A stretch of DNA of 64,000 nucleotides from Anisakis pegreffii (taxonomy: Eukaryota > Nematoda > Chromadorea > Rhabditida > Anisakidae): the NCBI GenBank assembly GCA_035041965.1, contig JAPYMA010002833.1, forward strand, positions 186,001 through 250,000, in the 5' to 3' direction. Below the pieces are notes generated by a model. It made no database searches. It had not been told where the DNA came from and saw nothing but the letters and a program-made list of their open reading frames with translations. Positions 11,335 to 22,197 of the stretch are shown one piece after another (positions within the stretch are counted from its first letter, which is position 1; each line of letters opens with the position of its first letter). Position numbers and translations under genes: made by a program.

Positions 11335-13142
11335 TCAACGCTTCCAACCGTTTCCTGCCGACGAACGTCTTAAACGCAAAAGTAGTCTTGAGAGGTCGCG
11401 TCGAACACCTGCCAACTGTGGCTGAAACGGAACTATTTAATCAGTGACTCAATGAACTTTGATTCTTCATTTTAAAGAGATTCTTCATTTTAAACCGAAG
11501 CCTTACCATTTCAGCTGAAGCCTCTTCGGTTGCGAACTTCATTCGCTCACGCCGAAGCCTGTTAATAATGGCTTGAATCTCGTCTTCGGTATCATAGTAA
11601 TCGTAATCGCTTTCATCCTCTCCTCCATCCAATTTCAAAGAATCGTACTAAAATCATAATTGTTCAGTGCAAAATATTGCTCGTCCGAGACCACAGGATC
11701 CCCACTCCTTAAACTCGACCCCAATCCCGAGATCATCCCAGAATATAAAAACAATCACATCGTTGAAAAATTGTCGGGATTCTGCAAATATTAGGGCCGA
11801 TGTACCGACATTCTAAGAATATCTATGCTCAAAAACATTTAATAATGTACGTGACAACTCCATCTTAAAACTGTCATATGAATGTGCATCATACGAAAAT
11901 TGTTTGAAAGCAGTACTGTTCACAGCGGAGTGAAGAATGAACCCTTTTCAATCAATGAGCATTACGAAAACAGATAAGATTACGATGTCAACTGTCACTT
12001 AGCAAAGTGTTCTGGACATGAAGCCGTTCATACTTTTCTAGTTGTGGTCGAGACTGATGCTGTTGCATTGCTTCTTTGCTTCTTAGGTTTGCCAGATGAC
12101 ACATCGTTCACGGATTGAGCTATTGGTACAACGCGTTTAAGTCCTCCATGTACATCATCATAATCGAGTTCGAGTCCAATTTCTCTTCTCAGATCATTGA
12201 CAAGCGATCTAAGATGCGTTAACATCTGATCGACTCTTGTTAACTCCGGATACCTTTGCCGCGTCTTCACTGGGGACTCAGTGGTCTTGGTAACATTTGG
12301 TTTAGGTCTGGTAACTGAATTTTTAGGTTTCACGTCATGACTCGCCGCGATAACTGTGGGCTGTTCGTTTTTAAGAGTGTCGACTTCTGCTCGAGTTTCT
12401 CCTTGTTCCACATTTCGACTAATCGTTTGGTTTTTGATGGACTTCTCCCCAATATCTTTTGCTACAACTGTACTTGTTTCTCTTACGGTGATGGCAACTT
12501 GTCCTTCACTATCCCGGTTATGTTCGCGTTGAGTGACATCAAAAGACTTGTTCATCTTTATTGGCTCTGTCGCTCGATTGGCTCCTGAATTCGAAGGTAG
12601 CGCAGTTTCAGGGATAATCAGGTAGGTTTTTTACTTTCACATCGAACGAAGCACCGAAGTTTCAGCTATGAATTGCGGTACAATTTATTACAATACGCAA
12701 CAATCACATTAAGGTGACTCAATTGCCGCGTAGGATTGTGAACAATTGAGCACAGAGATATTGAATACACTCACCAAATTGATCACACTGAACTATCGGT
12801 TGTCCAAGCGCGAATCGCCACTTGTCACACGCATCCGTTGATGGTGGACATTCAGGCCCTGAACAGCAATCGTGAACGAATCGAACAAAGATATTTAAAG
12901 AATAAAGGCGGTATTACCGAATAACATCATCATCCAACGCATAAAATGATTTCGAAAGAAATTGTCCGGAACTGTGGTTAAACCATCTGTACGGAACTAA
13001 ATCATCTCTATATGAGATTCATACCTTGCGGCGGGCATGATTCTACGGACCTGCATCCACAGCAGCACTGATATGGTCTCACGGATGCGCTGTCAGCAAT
13101 TCCAAGCGATACTATAGCCAAGAAGAGTGGGATTCGAATCAT
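11335..13142 (-). CDS. Secreted cysteine-rich N-terminal protein, unknown function (5 exons, 326 aa)
   Basis: Exons on the minus strand: 13142-13025, 12858-12775, 12584-12034, 11647-11507 and 11421-11335, with phases 1, 1, 0, 0 and a closing TGA; the coding length is 981 bases. The first residues (MIRIPLFLAIVSLGIADSAS) form a typical signal peptide, so the product is probably secreted. All eight cysteines fall in residues 26-64 (a CCCGC cluster, then single cysteines), and the remaining 260 residues have none. The middle is rich in Lys, Arg, Thr and Ser. A strongly acidic tyrosine-rich patch (DESDYDYYDTEDE) could be a tyrosine-sulfation site. The C-terminus is basic and ends RLRRSSAGNGWKR, with dibasic sites that a proprotein convertase might cut. 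I do not recognise the family. The start is supported by a good acceptor (TATTTCAG) two bases upstream of the ATG. Confidence 0.8.
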
Positions 13143-13147
13143 AGCTG
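13143..13147 (-). promoter_or_regulatory. Candidate spliced-leader acceptor for the secreted-protein gene
   Basis: The sequence GATATTTCAG, ending at 13145, sits two bases before the ATG. In nematodes this position is typical for trans-splicing of a spliced leader, but a short 5' UTR intron would look the same. Confidence 0.55.
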
Positions 13148-16100
13148 AAATATCAAGGAAGTTCCATTCACGATCATTGTCACTAAAGCACTGAAGAAGT
13201 CAATGCACAATTACGTTGATGAAACCTTTCCCACTTACAACGCAACATAATATATAAATTGCAGTGAAGGCGTCTACTGAAACACAAGAAATTAACTTTG
13301 AATTTGGAGAGAAGAAGCTGTCGGTGAATTTCTGATAAAGCTGAGCATCATCCATTTATGATTCCTTTGGCAAAGCACGAAAAGGAGAGCACAGCGTAAT
13401 GGGGAAGACTGATGATCGAATCGATCGGCGACGATTGACCCTGTTTGGTGACATTAAATGGGACATAAAAGATTACATCGAGTTCGACGTAATGTCCAAC
13501 TTGACCATTATTAACATCATTTTGCATATTGTCGTTGAATTCGAAGACAACGCAACGTCCAGTGCTGAACAACTAATGATTAAAGATCGCTCATTTGAAC
13601 GTTGCATTCTCAGGAGCTGTTCCACGAGTATAGCTGTACAGGAACTTGCTCACTGCATGCAATGATGAAACAATCGAAAATTACTTAACTGGAAAAATTG
13701 CATGAAATATTTTCTAGATCTCAGGAAATATTTTCTAGTTCCTAAGCTAAATCAATGAAGAAATCGAAAGAAAAATGTAATTGAATATGTTGAAAAAAAA
13801 TTGCAATTGAATAGGATTGAATAATCGGCCACTTGTTTCCAGTCTACGCAATTCGAACCATTGAGGACTGGATTACCGAGCCTCTCATTTCCTTCTCCTG
13901 CTTCCTTTGCTTAAATTATTCAATTCAGTGACAAAGAGCAATCTTCCGAGCTGATATATCAGCGATCACATCAAAGAGTGCAGAAACCATTGCATTTTCA
14001 ACAATTCCGCCAAATAGACCAGAAACATTGAATAGTGTTCTGATACTGCCCAATATCATTGAAAACAAGGTAATTCTTGCCTGGCAGGGTCGATTTATCG
14101 CTCAACCGATGTTTCATTATCGTTTACCAACAAATTCGTTTCGAATTAAGGCGATATTGAAGAATAAAGAATGAATGCGAAGTTATTGCTGGAATGAAGT
14201 GTTTACATTGAAACTGTCAATTATTATCAGTCGATTTTTTCAACTGTCTGTGATTTTTTCTTCACTACCAGTGAGAATCCTTTCTCGGCTAGACCCATTA
14301 AAAGCAGACGGAGTTTTCTTCTTGCATTTGGGGATGACCAGCTTTCTGGTTAGCTATAGTTTGGTTGGTTGACGTCACGAAGCGAAAAGATTTGAAAATA
14401 TTATTCGTCCAAATAAACCTCATTTTGCTTGCATTAAACACTGTAAATCATGATAGGAATGCGGTGCTTGATTACTAGTGTTCTATGATCATATTTGATG
14501 TTGTTCTTTGCACTTTAGTGTCTGATGAAGTCTATTGTTAATGCGACAGTTTTTTTGGATTTGCAATTCGAGCGTTTTTCAAGCAAGATGGACAGTAACG
14601 TGGACAAAACATGAAACGTTATTTCACGCACGTAAAACCAATTTAAGGGAAACACCTCAGTGTTCACACCCATTCGCCTGCTGAAAGTGATGTGCCCAAT
14701 GGTGAGACGCTGCTTGCGGAAATCACAATCGCTTAGCAACACGCCATGACATCGCTATGTAACTTTTATTGCGTTATTTCTTTCGTTTTCATGCATGATA
14801 ACGCTACATATTTTAATCATAAACTTTTTTTTTAGATTCATACAGATTCTCTAGTGAAAATGCAATGGAATGGTCATTGAAAATGGAACGCTCGGAATGA
14901 TCATTCACGCTGCACCATTTTCCTCGAATTCTCACTGAATTCCATTGCTACGATTGGAATATTTTCAATCCGAGTGGATCTATGAGCGATGTTCGGGTTG
15001 GCTGATCCGTCAGTTCAGACTTACGCATTCGATTGTACATTACGTCTTCAATGTCTTCGAATAGTTATCGATGGTCTGAGCGCTCCTCAAACTTTTCAAC
15101 ATCAGTTATTTGTTCATTTTCAAGTTCATATTCACTCTTGCAATCCTCAAATACATTGTTATGATGATGCTGAAAGCTGTCGTTGAGCATTTTTCATTGT
15201 GATTTTTTCATTGTAATAATACAACGTGCTGTGGTTTTAGTCAGGATTATTCTCGAAATAAACATCAGATAAAGTGCTGTTCTGCATATACACAAAAGCA
15301 TTTCATCAGTTGCTTAATAATGCCTGCATCGGTAAGAGATCTATGAATTGAGCAGTTTTTATCTTCTCACTGTAGCATATCCAGTTTGAAGGTCATCATA
15401 GAGCAATGTTTCATGAGGATGCCAATTTTATGCAAGGTGTTTTGCAAAATTCCACATTCCGTCATTGAATTTATGGACTTTTGAAACATATTTGTGACAG
15501 GTATTTCAAAATTGTTATTTTCAAAAAAACGAACTTGTCCCGTTGTAATTCGAATCAGCCATTTTGGGTTTTAAATTTTTATGGGCCATCGATGTTGTTT
15601 TTGTTGATAGAATCGTTATCGCCTTTTCAATGTTCTTATCTGCCTATCAAATTGTCATAAGAGGCGCCACTGTGGCATTTTTCAAAAATATATGAATAAT
15701 TTCATTTATTGCTCAATAAAACTTTGACTGATACTTCAAATCTCAAACTGAGTTGTTCTTCCCTTCAACAACCATTCGGCTAACAAACAGTGCCCACTGA
15801 CAAAAAGAAGCGGACGATTTGCGATGCAGAACGATGCATTTTCATCACCTTAGAGGACAATTTCGGCAATTATACGCTGCTACTGCTGTAGGTGTGCAAC
15901 TCAATGAAATAGACTGACAATGGGGCTGAGCAAAGGTGTCAGGCAAAGCTTTGTCTTGCGTAGAACATCTGATTACTTCGGCGACACGACTCGCTCTGTC
16001 ACCAATATCGATTTCGATGTGAATTGTGTTTGTGTCAACAATACGAAACTCAAACAATCGTTCATCGTCCTTTTGAGCAAACGAAGGTGAGACACTCAGA

Positions 16101-16976
16101 CTTCAATCTTGAGCAAACGTTCAATGAAAACAGACGGAAAGTTTTGCTTACCGATACTTCGACATCATTGAATTTATAGTTGCTTCACTTTTGCGTCTGC
16201 AAAGAAATGATTTTTTCCAATCAAAATTTCATCTTCATTCATAATTCCACTATAAACAGCAAAAACTCCATAATACTATGTAGGAACTAATCCTTATGAT
16301 CGCCAGCGTAGTTGGTGCGACGCTACAAAGCCATTGTTGTCGTTCACGTGAAAATACTTTGCAATTAATTATATCTGAAACTCTTCAAAACCTACTTTAA
16401 TAGTGCATTATCAATGTTCGAATCGTTTCCGTGCTCATATAGTTTGTGCTAAAAATGCGTCATTTTATGGATTGATTTTACTAATTTAAGTGTCTAGGTG
16501 ATTTCAATAATGTATCATTGATGCGTTCTGAACGGACACCTCAAACGAGGTTATTACATTCATGTACAACAACCAATAATTCTTGTACAGCAATATAACA
16601 ATGAACATGCAATTCTTTTATTGTTAATCGTACAACGATCGCACAAGACTTACATTCGTGTGCTATTGACCTTTAAAAATTCACAAAATGTTCCACTCCT
16701 TCATAGTCGTATGATTCCATTATTCATACTTTTGCATTTTTGTGCCTTTCAGATTTAATGTTGCACTCTGAGATGTTTTCATTTATGTGAAACTGGTGAC
16801 ACAATATCCTTAATTCAGTCCACTTGCATGCAGATCGTATTCTATTACCTTCAATCGCTTGTGTCTGTTGATTCAATGAGCGGCAAACTTACCCATTGAA
16901 ATGGTTAAGTTTACCCGGCTGAGCTCTTTTCGTTGCTCACCGTTTCACTGAACATGATGGGAAGGAAGAGCATTTT

Positions 16977-17180
16977 TTATTCCAGCGAAAACAAATTTGT
17001 TTGTGTCAGAATGTGAAATCCTTCCACGTTTACGACGATCGCTCCTTGCCTCATACGCATGAGCCGCTTATGTGCTTTGCTTGCTCTTCTTATAATTATT
17101 CTTAGTTCTACCCTCCTTAAATCTGTCAACAACTCGCGAGCGATGCAAACGGATCCTATATCAATAGCGTCAACCGTCAA
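16977..17180 (-). other. Possible isolated coding segment, unknown
   Basis: This 67-codon open frame has a balanced, protein-like composition: an amphipathic, arginine-rich helix (ARELLTDLRRVEL), a basic stretch, then a strand-like GAIVVNVEGFHIL. The helix followed by V-x-V-x-x-x-G-x-x-I is loosely like the start of a phosphotyrosine-binding (PTB) fold, but that is only an impression. No upstream exon with fitting phase was found. A weak acceptor (GATATAG) lies inside the frame, and its stop overlaps an AATAAA. Confidence 0.2.
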
Positions 17181-19429
17181 TGTTTACAGATTTTCTTGTA
17201 TCTGAATACAGCATCGCCAAACAGGTACATTATGGTACATTTTACAGGCAGATTAATTTACCAGTTGATTTACAGGTAAATCAGTTGAGCGTTGCTCTTC
17301 AGCAAACACCCAGTTTCACGGTCGATTTTTTTTCTCGCTTCACTGCTTCGTACTCGGAGCAATTCAAGTGTGAAATTAACTTTCTTTATTCGTTATTTTC
17401 CGCAAAAATGTCAAAGGCATTACCATCAGTTCAGTACCGACATCCTTTGCTATTCGATTCTCCGTTTAAGAAACGTTCAGCAGAATGCAGTCGACTTATA
17501 ATCTGTCCACGGATTAACAAATGTGAATAACACACATCGAAGCGCTATTGCTTTTGAATTATTTTCTTGTTTTTTTTTTATACGAAATATAATCGATGAT
17601 GAAAATCATGAATTTTGAATGAGCATATATTTTAATAGAGATTTCCGCCGCATTCATGTTACTTGCAATTTTATGGTTCATCTGACACGAAGCAGCGCAT
17701 CGACCCCAATAATCGTTTATTTACAATGGACACAATGACCTACCTACCTACTCCACAATGCCTCTTTCTATTGATGGACCGAGATGCATTTCCTTGCCAA
17801 AGTTGAACGTTGAACGTCGTCACGTTCGAAAATAATGAATTTACGGGCTGCCAAATTTCGCAATCAAAAGCGAATGAAACGATGCGATCGATCCTATTCA
17901 TTGATTTTGATATAATTGTTGGTATTCGCCAACGTGTGAATCAAATTCGTTGTGGACTCAATGTGTGTGGAATCATTCCGAATCTGACTGATGAGACACT
18001 TGGCAAGTCACAAAAAGTGATGAAACAATGAAGAATTGAATCACGATTACATGCGGCGTTTCGCATGTGTTCTCAACATATAAACAAATCGCATGGAAAA
18101 CGACTCATGCATTTAATGTGTTACAGACGACGAATTCAAACTGAACGATTGATATGAAAGCTGAATGTTGTACATGTGCAATGCATGCAAATCATCATTG
18201 ATTGCTGTCAGTTTTATTCATTTCGCAAGAATTTGCCAGTAGATTCTCTAATGATTTCTTCCAAGAAAATGCAGCCGTCTCATGATTAACTAGCCGTGCT
18301 TGAAGGGATAGCTCCCTGATGTTTGCTCTTTTAATGACACCGTTCGAGGGAAGTTTATCGCTTTTTTGATGAAGATTCCCTGTTTGTAGCTATTGTTATT
18401 CTCAGAAATCGCCATGAAGTTGGTCATTCTTCTTACAGAATCAAATGTTTTTTGGCTCATTAAACCGGTAACCTATGCCTGTGTCATGGTATAGGGGTGA
18501 AGAAGTTCTCCTCTCACCTCTCCTATTGATGATTATTTTTGTCAGTGCTTCGTACTATTCCATCTCAATCCGATCATTGAGCTTGCATATTCGTTTTTCC
18601 GATTTGAAAACTTTTGTAATCAATTATAAAAAAATTCATTATGAGACTTTTTATGAATGTTGTTATGTCGAAAAACACACACTTTGACCTTTCTACAGCG
18701 TTATATTCCTCGCTGTTTGTAAATTTGGATGAGATTATCCTTTATAACAATTATTTCCGATTAATTGTGCACTGTTCCGTTAATTGTTGAGCGAGTATTC
18801 TCCAAGAAGGCAGTAGAACAGGTTTGGGATGGGTGCATTAATTAATTTATTGGATGGGTTGATTGAGGAAGTTGTGTGATTATGAGTTGAATTCACTTTG
18901 AAATTATAATAGCCTTTATTCGAATGCATGTCAGTTCGGCGTGGACGTGAAATGGGTGAGGCAATGGAACATTGCTGAATCATTTCTCTCATCTTTCTTG
19001 TTGTTTTTTTTCGTATTGATAATATTTCACCATTTCCAAATGATTAACGACAGAATTCTCCAAGTGACATGTTCAAAGTATTTCCGAATTGATGTGTACA
19101 ATTAGATACACGAAAGGCACGAATGAAAAACAATGCATTCGAAAGGGTTTTCTATGATATAGCATCGCTGAATTTCAATTGTCACCAGGCTTATTTCAGT
19201 TGAATCATATGAAGTTTTATCAGCATTCTAGTCATAATGGTCGACTAACTACATACAGGAATTATTGCAGAGGAATGAACAATTTTAATGCCAGAATCGC
19301 TTTATATCTAACTGCCGTACATAAGTCCAATCCTGAAGTAAATATGCTACAATGCGACGGTTGTTTTGTAATCATGGCGGCGACTCAGACTTTTGTTTCA
19401 AATTGCCTAAAAGTTTGAATGTTAGCGGA

Positions 19430-19522
19430 GCAGGATTTACTAACTAGTTAGTGAATCCTGCTGCTGGAACATTAATTTTTTCTAACTAGTTAAACAACTA
19501 ATTTACTAACTAGTTAAGCAAC
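19430..19522. repeat. Palindrome plus TAACTAGTTA repeats
   Basis: Bases 19430-19461 are a 32-base palindrome differing from perfect symmetry at one base pair, centred on CTAG. Two further copies of its TAACTAGTTA centre follow within 60 bases. It is not within any gene model. It may be a transposon end or a structured non-coding element. Confidence 0.75.
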
Positions 19523-19724
19523 ACTAACATGAAGTAGACAATCTGGAATAGTCTGAATTTTTCAGTGAATATTTCGTTTTTCTTCTGATTATCCAAATTC
19601 ATTGAACATATTCGTTACACACTCAGTGATCCCAAGCAATATTTTAAAGTACTCTGTTGAGCATCTGTTATCATTATCACACGCTTACAATTTAGTCATA
19701 TAACGCTAAATGCCTCTAGCGAGC

Positions 19725-19880
19725 TTATGTACCGGTCGTAACCCTGGATAGATAAGAAGGGTTGCGTCAGGAAGGACATCCGGCGTCAAATGCTCTTGTC
19801 GAATCGAATGCGCTAGGTATAATTAGAGCGGAATCCACTGCAACAACAACGGGTGGGGAGAGTCGAAAGGACGAAACGAT
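19725..19880 (+). mobile_element. Fragment resembling the 3' tail of an RTE-clade LINE or dependent SINE
   Basis: The core at 19757-19789 contains GGGTTGCGTCAGGAAGGACA followed by TCCGGCGTCAAA. From memory of the family, this is very close to a motif widely shared by the 3' ends of RTE/BovB-type retrotransposons and the SINEs that use them. The flanking bases are unusually GC-rich for the window. No reverse transcriptase frame is present, so this would be a truncated or non-autonomous copy. The boundaries are estimates. Confidence 0.45.
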
Positions 19881-22119
19881 TATTTTAGTATGTTTATTAC
19901 TTCGCGACGAATGCTTTATGAGAGTATCGTAAATCATTTTTCAGCAGAACTTCCTGCTAACTGCGGACATCTACAATGAATTAGTCATTCATGTACGTTA
20001 AACACATTGTCAAATTATTTGTCGATTAACAATTTCGCTCCACCTTATCAACTTCTCTTCCTGTTCCAACTGGACACTGATAAATGTTACATTCTTAAAT
20101 TTTGAGCTACGATTGAGCAATCAACTGTTTTATGAGTATGAAATTATCTCTGATTGAAACGTTCGTATGGATCACCTGTGTGCTTGTGTTTGATTTGTGC
20201 ACGCATTCCTAATTGCTCACATTATGACTGCTGCTGCTGCTGTCAACTAAGATAACGAGCAACATCAATTCGTCACTTGATGTGTTCCACGCTCCTCGTT
20301 ACATTGCACCACGCATGTATTGTCTTCGTTCTCCAAACAGCGCTTTTCACCTTGAATAACTTTACCTATTCCATCAAATTCAACTCATTGTTCATCCTGT
20401 TATCTATTACAATTGCAAGCAACTCTTCATCACAACTGTCTTGAGTTTGTCTGAGGATTTGATCACTTTCCATAGGTTATTTCGAGCGATTTTCCATTTC
20501 GTAATGTCCTCTTTACTGTATTGAATTGTTTACTTATCGTTATTGTTGTCTTCGATGTTATCGCATACAATGAAACTGTTTCAAAATAAAAATAATCAAA
20601 AAATTAAATCGATAAATAAGTCAATTAAATCAAAATAAAAAAGTTCATCAGCATTATGAAATTCATCAATGTAGTATGCATAGTCATGATATTGTATTGA
20701 TGTGATCATATACGTATTCATTTACTCACTCATCGAAATCTTCTCGTACGTTGGTTGTTGCATTAGTGATATCGCAATAAGGCTGAAGAGCATTTGTTTG
20801 GACAGGTGAGTGCTGTCATGGGACAGGTGAAGTCGATAACAACATAGAAGTATTATTCATGCTTTATTGGCAATTGCGTTCATGCGATTAGCTGCTGGTG
20901 GTCATTTCTTCACTCACTTACGACCGAATAAATACATTCGCTCTGTTTAGTGCACAATCTCGGATAAATCCACAAAACGACATTTTGCATTTAAGCTCAT
21001 TGAGGGAGTAGTGACGTTGTTGTGGCAACACAAAAGTATAATGTGAGGATTTATTTCTGTGTGTGTGTGATGAAATGTCTCATTTTATAAATGAGTACAC
21101 CACCAGCACAAGATAACGATCGCTTTGTTTCATGATACGTACTGACCCAGCTGGATGGATACTTGTCATGGCCGTATTCTGACAACTGTTTTCGAAATGT
21201 TGCTCTCTTTTTATAAATCTGTCATTTGCATCGATTACAAATTGGTTGATGAATGCAATTGAGCATTTTGTTCATCGGTTATTTAAAATATGAATTTGAT
21301 GAAATCAACTAGTTATTCATCGTTCCACCAGTGGAGTTTAGATCAATAATCCTGATTGTTTCTTTCGTGTCATATTCGTCAGCAGCTACAATTATGATCA
21401 TGACTGTCTATATACTGAGTATTCAGTGAAATTATTTGCGACTTACAATTCATCTTCTGAATGCAGTACATCATCACTTACTAGTTTACAGTTGGTCGTT
21501 TGAGAAGAGAAATAGATTTGGGCACTCGCTTTGTTTGGGTTTTTGTGAATGCGCTGCATACTTATCCATCAATTGTTCATGGTCTAAGTAACATGATCTC
21601 TCACTTATTCGGCTATCGTAATGAGGTCTTTCTCGTATAGGGGAACCACAATCAGAAGGGAAATTACATAGGAAATGCGGAAAGTTGACTCAATATTACC
21701 ACAGGAGTCTTTTAATCGTTGTATTTGAAAATAATCAGACGTGGTTCGTCCCTTCCTGCGCAGATGGAAGATATTCCGTGAACATCTACAAGGCGATTTT
21801 TTCTTACGTGTGGTCTTTTGCGTCATTTTAGTTTCGGTGTTAATGAGTTGAATTCATTGAGCATTTCAATTGAAGTCGGATGGGTTAGCATGCGGCTGCA
21901 CTGTTCTGATCGTTTCATTGCGTTCACGGAGAATCTGTTTCAGTTTAATTTCTGTTTAATGAATCGATCTTGAGTTAATTGAGTTGTTAGGAATAGATTT
22001 TTTGCATCATTATTACGGAAGTACAGTCGTTTTTGCTATGGCGATTGAGCGAAATAAAGTACTGCTTATGTGTTTAGACGTTCGTGTGATTATTTCGTGA
22101 AGTTAACTTCCAGGTTTTT

Positions 22120-22122
22120 CAG
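22120..22122 (+). promoter_or_regulatory. Candidate splice acceptor upstream of the myosin start
   Basis: A GGTTTTTCAG acceptor ends 75 bases before the initiator ATG at 22198. It could receive a spliced leader or a 5' UTR exon. The leader from 22123 to 22197 would be untranslated. Confidence 0.35.
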
Positions 22123-22197
22123 GTTTTTATCATTGCTTGTGTAATTTAATCTTCATTTCTCTGTTATTCGTCAATATTTTGTGATAATAATCATCAA

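Larger units (their letters stand above)
13148..22111. other. Intergenic region between two divergent genes
   Basis: About 9 kb separates the head of the minus-strand secreted-protein gene from the head of the myosin gene. It should contain the promoters of both. No gene is provable. A minus-strand frame at 17180-16977 looks mildly coding (described separately). Repeats noted are the retroelement-like fragment near 19725-19880, the palindrome group at 19430-19522, a (CTG)5 run near 20229 and a short TG run near 21058. Confidence 0.5.

Noticed and set aside
13121..13145. GGGATTCGAATC, resembling a tRNA B box
   Set aside because: It lies in the signal-peptide exon of the secreted-protein gene and no A box or acceptor stem surrounds it. 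No convincing tRNA gene was seen elsewhere.
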